Below are positions 8,444 through 18,164 of a stretch of 64,000 nt of DNA, piece by piece. Position 1 is the stretch's first letter. Every line of letters begins with the position of its first letter. Made by a program: the position numbers and the translations under genes. This DNA is from an uncultured Alteromonadaceae bacterium. GTDB lineage: Bacteria; Pseudomonadota; Gammaproteobacteria; Enterobacterales; Alteromonadaceae. The notes under the pieces were generated by a model. That model saw only the letters and a program-made list of their open reading frames with translations, searched no databases and had not been told where the DNA came from. The stretch spans positions 62,001 through 126,000 of the forward strand of contig CAJXMO010000004.1 of assembly GCA_913056495.1 (NCBI GenBank), read 5' to 3'.

Positions 8444-10471
8444 TTGACAAAAATTCAAACTGCTAGCCTAGAATTTCAACAAAATGGCACACCAGTCTCA
8501 ACAAAATTCGACGATATCTACTTTTCGAAAGACAATGGCCTTGAAGAATCTCATTATGTATTTCAGCAAGGAAATCATCTTGTTGAACGCTGGAAGCGTT
8601 GGCAAAATCCGCATTTCACAATTGCTGAAACTGGCTTTGGCACCGGCTTAAACTTCCTTGCCGTTTGCCAGGCATTTGAACAATTTAAAGATCAAAATCC
8701 GAATAGCCCGCTTAAACAACTTAATTTTATCAGCTTTGAAAAATATCCGCTGAATAAGTTAGATCTTGCGAAAGCTTTAGCGCCTTGGCAAATGCTTTCT
8801 GTGTGGTCAGATCAGCTTGTAGAACAATATCCTTACCTGATAGCCGGAGCGCACCGTATTGAGTTTAAAAATCAAATCAAACTGGATCTTTGGCTAGGAG
8901 ATATTTTAACGCAATTACCTCAAGTTGCAGATAATTATCAAGGCACAGTTGATGCCTGGTTTTTAGATGGCTTTGCCCCCAGCAAAAATTCTGCAATGTG
9001 GCATCAGGATGTATTTAATCATATGGCTCGTCTTGCAGCTCCTGAAGGGACTTTAGCTACCTTTACGGCTGCTGGATTTGTTCGCCGCGGGCTCATTGAT
9101 GCCGGATTTGATATGCAAAAGCGCAAAGGCTTTGGTTACAAACGGGAAATGTTAACCGGCCAGCTTAAGCCGGCTAACGAGCAAACACAGCGCACAAAAT
9201 CAAATCAATACGCATCGGTTCATGCACCTCAGTATCCGCAACCGGCAAGTGAATATCGCACAACCTGTATTGTCGGTTCTGGCATAGCGGCAGTTTGTAC
9301 AGCACTCAAACTGACTGAGCGCGGCCATTTCGTTCATTTAATTAGCCAGCACGATCTGGCTGACGGCGCCTCAGGAAATCGACAAGGCGCAATTTACCCC
9401 TTGATTCAAAATAGTCAGAATGCGATTTCAGATTGTCACTTAAAAAGTTTTGAATATGCCAGACAGTTTTATCAAAACTGGCAAAAAACGCTAAAATTTT
9501 CTGCAGATTTTTGCGGCCTTGTACAGTTAGCTTTTTCAGACAAAATGGCAAAACGCCAACAAGCCCTGCTAGATAACCCTATTTGGCCTGAACAGATTTT
9601 TAATCCAATACCTCAGTCGCAAATGCAAGATTTAACGGGTCTTGAATTCCCCTATTCAGGTTTGCATTTTGCTGATGGCGGTTGGCTAAACCCTGTGAGT
9701 TTTATTCATTCGACAATAGAATATTTAAAAACTCAGGGTAAACTTAAATTATCGCTTGGTACTGAATTACAATCTTTTGAAAAATTAGAATCAGGTTGGC
9801 GTTTATCCTGCGAGCAACACCAGAAAAAAGTCATATATGAAACAGAAAATTTGATTCTCTGCCAAGGCTGGCAGCTAGCTGAATTTGAGCAAACTCAGCA
9901 TTTAACGGTCGAACCCAGCCGAGGTCAGGTCAGTCACTTAAAAACCCGAGATGACGTTCAAGCGTTAAAAAAAGTCATTTGTCACAAAGGTTATCTGACC
10001 CCCAGCTGGCAGCAAACACATTGTGTTGGCGCAACTTTTGAGCAAAATAACAGCACCTCTGAGGTAAAAGCAGAAGACGATTTGACTAACCTGTCTCTTC
10101 ATCAAACCCATACCCCAAACCTTGCAAACTGGCTTAAACCACAAAATCTGGTTTCCAGCCGCGCATCCGTCAGGGCGACAACCAAAGACAGACTACCTAT
10201 GGTTGGCGCTATCAGCCCGGTAGACAGCTTCAAGGCTGCATTTGGGCATTACGCAAAAGGCGGTCGTTTACCGGCCAATCCAGCACAAGCTTATCCAAAT
10301 TTATACGTATTGGCAGGCTTGGGGTCAAGAGGATTAACCACTGCCCCGTTTATGGCTGAATGTCTGGCGGCACTGGTTAATAATGAGGTGATACCGCTGT
10401 CTTTAAAAACGCTGGAAGCACTGCATCCAAACCGTTTTCTGATGCGGGATATGAAACGTGGTGAAATCTAA
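8444..10471 (+). CDS. mnmC: Bifunctional tRNA 5-methylaminomethyl-2-thiouridine biosynthesis protein MnmC
   Basis: Two fused enzymes in 675 residues (E. coli 668) finish the mnm5s2U wobble modification of tRNA. Residues about 1-245 are the SAM-dependent methyltransferase (MnmC2), with AETGFGTGLNFLAV and WFLDGFAPSKN. Residues from about 265 on are the FAD-dependent oxidase (MnmC1), with the dinucleotide motif IVGSGIAAVCTALKL, GASGNRQGAIYPL and the C-terminal GSRGLTTAPFMAE. The start is a TTG: an in-frame TGA at 8420 rules out the upstream ATGs, and residue 1 here aligns near the E. coli N-terminus. Only a weak GGG lies upstream, so expression may be low. Divergent from fabB. Confidence 0.95.
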   Translation: MTKIQTASLEFQQNGTPVSTKFDDIYFSKDNGLEESHYVFQQGNHLVERWKRWQNPHFTIAETGFGTGLNFLAVCQAFEQFKDQNPNSPLKQLNFISFEKYPLNKLDLAKALAPWQMLSVWSDQLVEQYPYLIAGAHRIEFKNQIKLDLWLGDILTQLPQVADNYQGTVDAWFLDGFAPSKNSAMWHQDVFNHMARLAAPEGTLATFTAAGFVRRGLIDAGFDMQKRKGFGYKREMLTGQLKPANEQTQRTKSNQYASVHAPQYPQPASEYRTTCIVGSGIAAVCTALKLTERGHFVHLISQHDLADGASGNRQGAIYPLIQNSQNAISDCHLKSFEYARQFYQNWQKTLKFSADFCGLVQLAFSDKMAKRQQALLDNPIWPEQIFNPIPQSQMQDLTGLEFPYSGLHFADGGWLNPVSFIHSTIEYLKTQGKLKLSLGTELQSFEKLESGWRLSCEQHQKKVIYETENLILCQGWQLAEFEQTQHLTVEPSRGQVSHLKTRDDVQALKKVICHKGYLTPSWQQTHCVGATFEQNNSTSEVKAEDDLTNLSLHQTHTPNLANWLKPQNLVSSRASVRATTKDRLPMVGAISPVDSFKAAFGHYAKGGRLPANPAQAYPNLYVLAGLGSRGLTTAPFMAECLAALVNNEVIPLSLKTLEALHPNRFLMRDMKRGEI

Positions 10472-10491
10472 ACCTTAAAACTAAACTTGAT

Positions 10492-10686
10492 TTATTTCAC
10501 TGTGAAATCAAATGGCTGTTCGCTGCTTTGATATTGTTTTTTAAGCGTACTCAGGTCTTGGTTCAGGGTTTTAATTGAATTAATCACTGATGTAACAACA
10601 GCCATTTCATCATAATTGACATCGGGTTGAACAAAATCTGCTTGATCTAGACTAATAACTTGTGACATAACAAATACCAAACTCAT
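10492..10686 (-). CDS. Small hypothetical protein
   Basis: Encodes 64 residues between mnmC (convergent) and smrA (divergent). I do not recognise a family. The composition looks protein-like: an acidic N-terminal part (DQADFVQPDVNYDE), then an amphipathic helix with a heptad-like pattern (VVTSVINSIKTLNQDLSTLKKQY). Two in-frame ATGs are possible, at 10686 and 10668, and neither has a good Shine-Dalgarno sequence. The second gives 58 residues and would match a conserved start better if homologues begin MSQ. It could be a real small soluble protein or a chance frame; the amphipathic helix favours a gene. Confidence 0.42.
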   Translation of the reverse strand: MSLVFVMSQVISLDQADFVQPDVNYDEMAVVTSVINSIKTLNQDLSTLKKQYQSSEQPFDFTVK

Positions 10687-10775
10687 TGACTTAAAATTAG
10701 TATCGGCGAGTCATATTAAAGCTTAAGCAAAATTTTAAGTTTTTGTCAGTGTTTTTCCGCATGATTGGAGGCGAT

Positions 10776-11360
10776 ATGAAAAATCCAGACGATTGGAGCT
10801 ACTTCAGCCAGGAAATGAGCGATGTCAAACCAATAAAACAAGATACTGTGGTTGCTAAACCCCAGTCTTGCGATCCCAGCCAGGCCCAGCTAAAACAAAT
10901 CAATGCAATCAAATCAGAAAGCCAGGATGAAAATGAACTGACCACAGAGTTTGTTGAACCTGTTGACCCATACGATTATATCCAGTTTAAGCGAGATGGC
11001 GTGCAGGAAGGTGTCTATCGCAAATTGCGACTAGGCAAATATCCAATCGAAGCTCAGCTTAATTTGCATCATTTTTCGGTAAAAGAAGCCCGCAATGAAA
11101 TATATAAATTTATTAAGCAGTGTCATCAGCTTAATATCCGTTCTGTACTGATTATTCATGGCATCGGGATAAAATCTAAACCCTACCCGGCTGTTTTAAA
11201 AAGCCATCTGAATAAATGGTTACCCAGTCTCGAATCTGTACTTGCGCTTCATACCGCACAAAAACAACATGGCGGATACGGCGCTACCTATGTCTTAATC
11301 AGAAAATCAGATGAGAAAAAGCGGGAGAATCGGGAACGGCATTTAAAGCGACTTGCGTAG
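10776..11360 (+). CDS. smrA: Smr-domain protein, probable DNA endonuclease SmrA
   Basis: A 194-residue protein with a variable N-terminal half and a C-terminal Smr domain (from about residue 90): LNLHHFSVKEARNEI, VLIIHGIGIKSK and HGGYGATYVLIRK. The domain in MutS2 and in E. coli SmrA/SmrB has nicking endonuclease activity on nucleic acids. Here the usual LDLHG reads LNLHH and the usual HGRG reads HGIG, variations also typical of the SmrA branch. The frame is open from a TTG at 10743, but the ATG at 10776 follows TTGGAGG and begins MKNPDDW, so I take that. The C-terminus is basic (KKRENRERHLKR), consistent with nucleic-acid binding. The physiological substrate is not known. Confidence 0.82.
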   Translation: MKNPDDWSYFSQEMSDVKPIKQDTVVAKPQSCDPSQAQLKQINAIKSESQDENELTTEFVEPVDPYDYIQFKRDGVQEGVYRKLRLGKYPIEAQLNLHHFSVKEARNEIYKFIKQCHQLNIRSVLIIHGIGIKSKPYPAVLKSHLNKWLPSLESVLALHTAQKQHGGYGATYVLIRKSDEKKRENRERHLKRLA

Positions 11361-11463
11361 AAAAATAAAATCAGGTCTATCGATAAATCCGAACTAAAGT
11401 TACAATTAAATCGATTAGAATTCGAAATCATACTTGAGATATCCTATTAAGACCTCACTTTAA

Positions 11464-12456
<993 letters not shown>

Positions 12457-12476
12457 TTCCCCATTTGGAATTGATA

Positions 12477-12513
12477 AATAGCCAGAGTGTGCAAACCTGC
12501 CACTTTGGCTATT
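12477..12513 (+). terminator. Possible terminator hairpin after trxB
   Basis: AATAGCCAGAGTG pairs with CACTTTGGCTATT with one mismatch, 20 bases after the trxB stop. The stem is good but the following bases (ATGATTC) are not a T-run, so termination would be inefficient or Rho-assisted. Confidence 0.4.
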
Positions 12514-12556
12514 ATGATTCAATAATTCGTATTTCAGGTTACTTTCACCAGTTACT

Positions 12557-13294
12557 TTGAGTTTCTATGCGAGGTGTAAGATAGCTTTATTTCAACTTGA
12601 TGATGATACCCTCACCTTTCCACCGGCTGAGCTGGCTTTATCCAGTCCAAATGGACTGTTAGCGATTGGCGGTGATTTATCGGCACAAAGACTCTTATCT
12701 GCTTATCATAGTGGCATTTTCCCTTGGTTTAGTCCCGGTGAACCTATTTTGTGGTGGAGCCCGGATCCTCGAGGTGTGCTCTATTTAGACGAGCTACATA
12801 TTGGCCGGAGTTTAAAAAAAAGCCTGCGTAAAATACCATTCAAATTCAGCATAAATCAGCGTTTTTCAGATGTCATTGAAGCCTGTGCAAAAATACGTCA
12901 TGAACAGGAAGGCACTTGGATAACCGAAGAAATGATCTATGCTTATAATGAACTTCATTTAAACAAGCATGCATATTCAGTGGAAGTTTGGCTGGAAGAT
13001 AACCTGGTTGGTGGGCTATATGGGATTTTAGTGGGCGGTGTATTTTGCGGAGAATCTATGTTTCATACAGTAACAAATGCTTCAAAAGCGGCATTTTGTT
13101 TTTTAGTCGAAACTTGCAGACAGTCCGGTGTTGAACTCATAGACTGTCAAATGCAAAATCCGCACTTATCAACTCTAGGGGTGAGCGAAATACCTCGCAC
13201 TACCTTTTTAGAGCAGCTCAATACACTGAAAAACAAACAAATAGATAAACAACTTTGGTGTAATCGAATTAATGAGCCACTCAATTCCAATTAA
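12557..13294 (+). CDS. aat: Leucyl/phenylalanyl-tRNA-protein transferase Aat
   Basis: Transfers Leu or Phe from aminoacyl-tRNA to proteins with N-terminal Arg or Lys, tagging them for ClpS-ClpAP (N-end rule), whose genes lie just downstream. Signatures: SPNGLLAIGGDLS, YHSGIFPWFSPGEPILWWSPDPRGVL, GTWITEEMIYAY, GGLYGILVGGVFCGESMFH and LIDCQMQNPHL. The start is unclear: no ATG or GTG occurs in frame. The coordinates use the TTG at 12557, which lacks a Shine-Dalgarno sequence and adds eight residues. An ATA at 12581 follows GAGGTG by four bases, and starting there would align residue by residue with E. coli Aat (IALFQL against MRLVQL). The gene overlaps bpt by 23 bases, implying translational coupling. 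Confidence 0.93.
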   Translation: MSFYARCKIALFQLDDDTLTFPPAELALSSPNGLLAIGGDLSAQRLLSAYHSGIFPWFSPGEPILWWSPDPRGVLYLDELHIGRSLKKSLRKIPFKFSINQRFSDVIEACAKIRHEQEGTWITEEMIYAYNELHLNKHAYSVEVWLEDNLVGGLYGILVGGVFCGESMFHTVTNASKAAFCFLVETCRQSGVELIDCQMQNPHLSTLGVSEIPRTTFLEQLNTLKNKQIDKQLWCNRINEPLNSN

Positions 13295-13994
13295 ATTTGG
13301 TATTAGCCAAAACTTTCCATGTAACTATATTCCCGGGCAAGAGGAAAGATTACTCGTTGCCATGGACAATATCGTTAGAAATGCTGAAAATTATGAACAG
13401 TTAATGGCATTAGGTTTCCGTAGAAGTGGTGACCAAGTCTACCGCCCGCACTGTGTATCATGCCAGGCCTGCCAGTCTATCCGGGTTCCGGTTGCTGAAT
13501 TCAGCGCCAGTAAAAGCCAGAAAAGAGTTTTGAAAAAATGTGCTCAGTTTAAGGTATATTTAAACCATAACTGTAAGGACATCATGCGCTACTATCCTCT
13601 GTTTGAAAAGTACATCAATCAAAGACATATGGACGGTAGCATGTACCCGGCAAATATTGAACAGTATAAAAACTTCATTATGACCAGTTGGCTGCCTGTC
13701 GGGTATCTTGAAATCTTAGAGGGTGATAAGCTGATTTCAGTTTCAGTCATCGACGTACTACCTAACAGCTACTCTGCAGTTTATACCTTTTTTGATCCTG
13801 ACTATGAATCTTATTCAGTCGGCAAATTTGCTATTTTGCAAATGTTTCAGCAGGCGCTCGCCTCACAAAAACAATATGTTTATTTAGGTTATCAGGTCGA
13901 TGAATGTCGTAAGATGAATTATAAGACGCAATATCAGCCCTATCACAGACTGATTGGCGGACACTGGCTCGACTCAAGGCACTTTAACGGATAA
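13272..13994 (+). CDS. bpt: Aspartate/glutamate leucyltransferase Bpt
   Basis: A 240-residue arginyltransferase-fold enzyme of the bacterial Bpt group. In characterised members it transfers Leu from Leu-tRNA to proteins beginning with Asp or Glu, making them ClpS substrates. Signatures: an N-terminal cysteine near FPCNYIPGQEERLL, LMALGFRRSGDQVYRPHC, CVSCQACQSIRVPV, YTFFDPDYESYSVGKFAIL and the C-terminal YLGYQVDECRKMNYKTQYQP. The ATG at 13272 lies inside the end of aat, so both N-end-rule transferases are made from one message. The pairing with aat, and the nearness of clpS-clpA, make a compact N-degron module. Confidence 0.94.
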   Translation: MSHSIPIKFGISQNFPCNYIPGQEERLLVAMDNIVRNAENYEQLMALGFRRSGDQVYRPHCVSCQACQSIRVPVAEFSASKSQKRVLKKCAQFKVYLNHNCKDIMRYYPLFEKYINQRHMDGSMYPANIEQYKNFIMTSWLPVGYLEILEGDKLISVSVIDVLPNSYSAVYTFFDPDYESYSVGKFAILQMFQQALASQKQYVYLGYQVDECRKMNYKTQYQPYHRLIGGHWLDSRHFNG

Positions 13995-14141
13995 TTAGCT
14001 GAGATTAGCAGGAATTCGGAGAAAAAATCAGCTAAACCTTTACATACGCAGCCGCTTAGGGCATGATCTGGCCAAATTTTTTATCGACCCAGAATTACCT
14101 GGTGAAATACACTTTTTAATAATTTGAGGTTTTTTATTTAG

Positions 14142-14360
<219 letters not shown>

Positions 14361-14398
14361 ACCTTTCCCGAAAGAATATCGAGAAAGGTATTCTTAAC

Positions 14399-14490
14399 TA
14401 GAGCCTGTTTATCTTTGTTTATAATTTGAGCTGAGAGAAAAAATTGTCTTAGACAAGGCAAAAATAACACAAAGATAAACAGGCTCTAAG
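14399..14490. mobile_element. MITE-like palindromic element, 90 bp
   Basis: TAGAGCCTGTTTATCTTTGT at 14399-14418 is the reverse complement of the right end (14469-14488), a perfect 20-base terminal inverted repeat around about 50 bases of AT-rich sequence with no open frame. CTTAAC lies immediately outside the left end (14393-14398) and two bases beyond the right end (14491-14496), which may be a target-site duplication or chance. There is no transposase. It sits between infA and clpA, where E. coli carries serW; no tRNA fold is visible here. Its first 30 bases resemble the ends of the element at 58263-58532. It could alternatively be read as a large hairpin in the 3' region of infA. Confidence 0.6.
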
Positions 14491-14499
14491 CTTAACGAT

Positions 14500-14528
14500 A
14501 AAAAAACCGACTTAACGTCGGTTTTTTT
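14500..14528. terminator. Bidirectional terminator between infA and clpA
   Basis: ACCGAC and GTCGGT form a compact stem around TTAAC, with a run of A before and a run of T after. It can therefore act on both infA (plus) and clpA (minus), which converge here. Confidence 0.85.
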
Positions 14529-14551
14529 ATGTGTACTGCTTAACTTTTAAG

Positions 14552-16825
14552 TTAGTGATGTTCAGCTTCTGCAATGCAATCTTCATAAACAAAGTTTAAT
14601 TCATCTCCGTTTAGTGAAATGGTTACATTACCCCCTTTAACTAACTTGCCAAATAAAAGCTCATTAGCCAGTGGTTTTTTAAGGTATTCCTGAATCACTC
14701 TCGCCATAGGTCTTGCCCCCATAGCTTTATCATACCCTTTTTCTGCAAGCCATTCGCGAGCATCGCTTTGCAGATTAAGAGAAACGCCTTTCTTGTCGAG
14801 CAGAGTTTCCAATTCAGCAACAAACTTGTCTACGACCTGAACAATAATTTCTGGCGTTAAGTGATTAAACCAGATGGTATTATCTAAGCGATTTCTGAAT
14901 TCAGGGGTAAAGGTGCGGTTAATTTCATTCATCGCATCTGTACTGTTATCCTGCTGCTGAAAACCAATCGACTTGCGCGTAGTTTCCTGCACACCGGCGT
15001 TGGTTGTCATCACCAGTACCACATTCCTGAAATCTGCTTTACGACCGTTATTATCCGTTAAGGTGCCATGGTCCATAACCTGCAGCAAAACGTTAAAAAC
15101 ATCCGGATGCGCTTTTTCAATTTCATCCAGCAATACAACTGAATGAGGATGTTTAATAACCTGATCAGTCAATAAACCACCTTGTTCATAACCCACATAA
15201 CCTGGAGGTGCACCTATTAATCTGGCAACAGCGTGGCGCTCCATATATTCTGACATATCAATCCGAATCAGCTCAACACCCAGGATTTTGGCTAACTGCT
15301 GGGTAACTTCCGTTTTCCCGACCCCGGTCGGGCCTGCAAACAAGAAGCTACCAACAGGTTTAGTTTCATCCTGCAACCCAGAACGTGACAAACGAATCGC
15401 TGAAGACAGAGTTTCGATGGCAGGATTCTGACCAAATACCATCATTTTCAGATTGCGTTCAAGATTTTTAAGCAAGTCTTTATCCGATGAGGATACCGAC
15501 TTTTCCGGAATTCGGGCTACTTTCGCAATGATTTGCTCAATATCACTGACGTTAATCGTTTTTTTACGTTTACTTGGCGCAACCAGTCTTTGGCTCGCAC
15601 CGGCTTCATCTATAATATCGATTGCTTTATCCGGTAACCGGCGCTCATTCATATATTTTGCCGATAATTCGGCCGCTGCTCTAACCGCTTTAACTGTGTA
15701 GCGCACTCCATGATGATCTTCATAACGGGATTTGAGCCCCATTAATATTTTAGTCGTATCATCAATTGAAGGTTCATTGATATCCACTTTTTGGAAACGA
15801 CGAACCAAAGCTCTGTCTTTTTCAAAAATTCCCTGAAATTCCTGATACGTTGTAGAGCCAATACATTTAACCTTACCGCCTGATAACAAGGGTTTTAATA
15901 AGTTAGATGCATCCAGTACACCACCTGAAGCTGCACCGGCACCTATGATGGTATGAATTTCATCAATAAATAAAATGGCTTTTTCGTCTCGCTCTAATTC
16001 CTTTAATAGGCTTTTAAAGCGTTTTTCAAAATCACCTCTGTATTTAGTGCCCGCAAGCAATCCGCCCATATCGAGCGAATAAATAGTTGCGTCTTCAATC
16101 ACTTCAGGCACATCTTTATTAACGATTCGATAGGCTAACCCTTCAGCGATGGCTGTTTTACCCACACCAGCTTCGCCAACCAGTAGTGGATTGTTTTTAC
16201 GACGACGACATAAAACCTGAATCGTACGCTCAAGTTCAAGCTCGCGACCAATTAAAGGATCAATTCGCCCTTTTTCGGCTTCTTTATTCAAATTGGTAGA
16301 AAAAGATCTGAGTACACTGCCTTCTTCTGCAGGTGCTTCTTCGATTTGCTCTGCATCCATATTATGGCTACTGAAACCATCTTCGTTTTCAGTTTTACGA
16401 ATACCATGAGATATATAGTTCACTACATCGAGTCTATTGACATCTGATTTTTTCAACAGATAAACAGCCTGAGATTCCTGTTCACTGAAAATAGCGACTA
16501 ATACGTTTGCACCTGTGACTTCAGATTTACCAGATGACTGCACATGAAAAACAGCTCTTTGCAATACACGTTGAAAACCCAAAGTTGGCTGAGTTTCACG
16601 TTCCTGCTCATTCTCCGGTATAAGTGGTGTGGTTTCATTGATAAAGTTTGCCAACTCTGACTCAATGGTTTCTAGTGGCGCACCACAAGCAATCAGTGAC
16701 TCTCTAGCTGCCGGATTGCTTAACAAAGCAAGTAGCAAGTGCTCGACTGTCATAAATTCATGACGTTCCTCTCTTGCTTTACGGAAGGCTTCGTTTAAAG
16801 TCTGCTCTAAATCTTTATTTAGCAT
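14552..16825 (-). CDS. clpA: ATP-dependent Clp protease ATP-binding subunit ClpA
   Basis: A 757-residue AAA+ unfoldase (E. coli 758) that feeds substrates to ClpP. The N-domain (about 1-145, EFMTVEHLLLALL) binds ClpS. The first AAA module has Walker A GEAGVGKT and Walker B ILFIDEIHT; the second has GPTGVGKTEVT, VVLLDEIEKAHPDVFN and the C-terminal sensor-2 region KGYDKAMGARPMARVI. The frame extends to a GTG at 16837, but the ATG at 16825 follows GTGGAG by six bases and gives MLNKDLEQ, which matches E. coli MLNQELE. It is downstream of clpS with a 37-base gap, so the two are co-transcribed. Confidence 0.96.
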   Translation of the reverse strand: MLNKDLEQTLNEAFRKAREERHEFMTVEHLLLALLSNPAARESLIACGAPLETIESELANFINETTPLIPENEQERETQPTLGFQRVLQRAVFHVQSSGKSEVTGANVLVAIFSEQESQAVYLLKKSDVNRLDVVNYISHGIRKTENEDGFSSHNMDAEQIEEAPAEEGSVLRSFSTNLNKEAEKGRIDPLIGRELELERTIQVLCRRRKNNPLLVGEAGVGKTAIAEGLAYRIVNKDVPEVIEDATIYSLDMGGLLAGTKYRGDFEKRFKSLLKELERDEKAILFIDEIHTIIGAGAASGGVLDASNLLKPLLSGGKVKCIGSTTYQEFQGIFEKDRALVRRFQKVDINEPSIDDTTKILMGLKSRYEDHHGVRYTVKAVRAAAELSAKYMNERRLPDKAIDIIDEAGASQRLVAPSKRKKTINVSDIEQIIAKVARIPEKSVSSSDKDLLKNLERNLKMMVFGQNPAIETLSSAIRLSRSGLQDETKPVGSFLFAGPTGVGKTEVTQQLAKILGVELIRIDMSEYMERHAVARLIGAPPGYVGYEQGGLLTDQVIKHPHSVVLLDEIEKAHPDVFNVLLQVMDHGTLTDNNGRKADFRNVVLVMTTNAGVQETTRKSIGFQQQDNSTDAMNEINRTFTPEFRNRLDNTIWFNHLTPEIIVQVVDKFVAELETLLDKKGVSLNLQSDAREWLAEKGYDKAMGARPMARVIQEYLKKPLANELLFGKLVKGGNVTISLNGDELNFVYEDCIAEAEHH

Positions 16826-16862
16826 AAGGTACTCCACTGGCTGACAAAATTTGCATCCATAA

Positions 16863-17186
16863 CTAGGCTTGTTCCATGGTACATTTAAGAGGATGATGGT
16901 TATCTTTAGAATATTGATTCACTAAAGCAACTTTAGTTTCAGCAATCTCATAGCTAAAAATGCCACAAATCCCCTTACCTTCATAATGAATTGCTAACAT
17001 TATCTGAGTTGCCTTTTCAGAATCCATTGAAAAGAACTTCATTAATACTTCTACCACAAAATCCATTGGTGTGTAATCATCGTTGTTTAAAATTACCTTA
17101 TACTTAGAAGGTGGCTTAACCTTTGGTTTAGCCGTTTCTTCCAGCAGCTCACCATGCTGCTGGCCTGGTTGATTTGACTTACCCAT
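16863..17186 (-). CDS. clpS: ATP-dependent Clp protease adaptor ClpS
   Basis: A 107-residue adaptor (E. coli 106) that binds destabilising N-terminal residues and delivers them to ClpA. The core is well conserved: [47 protein letters not shown]. The Asn-Asp pair in NNDDYTPM and the histidine in IHYEGKG line the N-degron pocket. The extended N-terminus (about 1-30, rich in Gln and Lys) is the part known to enter the ClpA pore. It is divergent from cspD, the same order as in E. coli, and together with aat and bpt completes the N-degron pathway. Confidence 0.95.
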   Translation of the reverse strand: MGKSNQPGQQHGELLEETAKPKVKPPSKYKVILNNDDYTPMDFVVEVLMKFFSMDSEKATQIMLAIHYEGKGICGIFSYEIAETKVALVNQYSKDNHHPLKCTMEQA

Positions 17187-17413
17187 ACTTAAAATATAGC
17201 TCTCGATTGTGTTTCTGCATAACGAAATTTAGTGTCTGCAAAAAATAATATGTTTTTTTCGCCAAAATTGAAAATTAACTTGACTGAAAATATATTTTAT
17301 CTACAGTGAATATGTAGGCTGTAATTTGATTTTCAATGTTCAAAATTAAATTAGCAGTATAGCCTAAGCAATACAGAACAAACCCCGTTTTAGATTTAGA
17401 AGGAATTGGCAGT

Positions 17414-17629
17414 ATGGCTATCGGTAAAGTAAAATGGTTTAACAACGCTAAAGGCTTTGGTTTTATAGTGCCTGACGGTAAAGAAGAAGATGTGTTTGCA
17501 CATTATTCTACTATCACCATGGACGGCTATAGAACATTAAAAGCAGGTCAAGAAGTTGAATTTGAACTAGAAGAAGGCCCTAAAGGCTTACACGCAACGA
17601 ATATTAAACTTACTGATATGGTTAAGTAA
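17414..17629 (+). CDS. cspD: Cold-shock-like protein CspD
   Basis: A 71-residue single cold-shock domain with both RNA-binding motifs: KGFGFIVPDG (RNP1) and EDVFAHYSTI (RNP2-like). The position next to clpS and the sequence TMDGYRTLKAGQEVEFELEEGPKG favour CspD over CspA. In E. coli CspD is a stationary-phase inhibitor of replication; whether that holds here is inference. AGAAGGAATTGGCAGT precedes the ATG. A terminator follows 150 bases on. The 227-base region upstream is shared with clpS and must hold both promoters. Confidence 0.88.
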   Translation: MAIGKVKWFNNAKGFGFIVPDGKEEDVFAHYSTITMDGYRTLKAGQEVEFELEEGPKGLHATNIKLTDMVK

Positions 17630-17779
17630 TTAGCCTTATCACTAAGTTTTACTGATAATTAGTCTTAACCGTAAGCTTCTATAGTTCAAATAGATGACTA
17701 CACGACTGGCAGTATGCGTAAATCACATGAGTTAGTTACATAAGTTAGTTAGCCTAGTTATTTGTAAAACCGAGACGAC

Positions 17780-17804
17780 AAAAAGCAGCTTATGCTGCTT
17801 TTTG
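17780..17804 (+). terminator. Terminator downstream of cspD
   Basis: AAAAAGCAGC and GCTGCTTTTT form a tight stem with a four-base loop and flanking A and T runs. The 150 bases between the cspD stop and this hairpin hold no gene I can support. Confidence 0.85.
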
Positions 17805-17868
17805 TATGTTGAAATATCAATCTCTTTTTTTGTTAACCTACCGCTAGTAAACAGTTTATAATTTTTGC

Positions 17869-18102
17869 TCAGATTACGCGCTCAAAACTGACAATTTTGT
17901 GGTTTAAATCAGTTAATAGCCGAAACCGCCCTTTAAGTCCTCTACTATCTATATAACGGCGTAAATTAACAACCGGAATCTGCACCCGGTAACCCTCATC
18001 TGACATCAATACAGCATGCTGTAACTGGCCCGTATAAAATACCTGGCAATCCAGATAATCAACATCCAGCGAAAAATAATAAATATGAAAATTGGTATTC
18101 AT
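17869..18102 (-). CDS. DUF2835 family protein
   Basis: Encodes 77 residues matching the DUF2835 pattern: an N-terminal FHIYYFSLDVDYLDCQVFYTG, a central VLMSDEGYRVQIPVVNLRRYI and the terminal GLKGRFRLLTDLNHKIVSFERV. The family is small, gammaproteobacterial and of unknown function; it is predicted to be a compact beta-rich cytosolic protein. The ATG at 18102 fits the family start. It follows pepN on the same strand with a 62-base gap, so it may be read with its upstream neighbour or independently. Confidence 0.8.
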   Translation of the reverse strand: MNTNFHIYYFSLDVDYLDCQVFYTGQLQHAVLMSDEGYRVQIPVVNLRRYIDSRGLKGRFRLLTDLNHKIVSFERVI

Positions 18103-18164
18103 TTGTCTTTGACAAAATTAAAGGCTGCAAATAGTGCAGCCTGAGTTGGTTAAAGCAGATAGCG

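Noticed and set aside
14361..14551. A tRNA (serW) expected between infA and clpA by synteny
   Set aside because: No cloverleaf, T-loop GTTCGA-type sequence or acceptor stem is visible; the space holds the palindromic element and a terminator.
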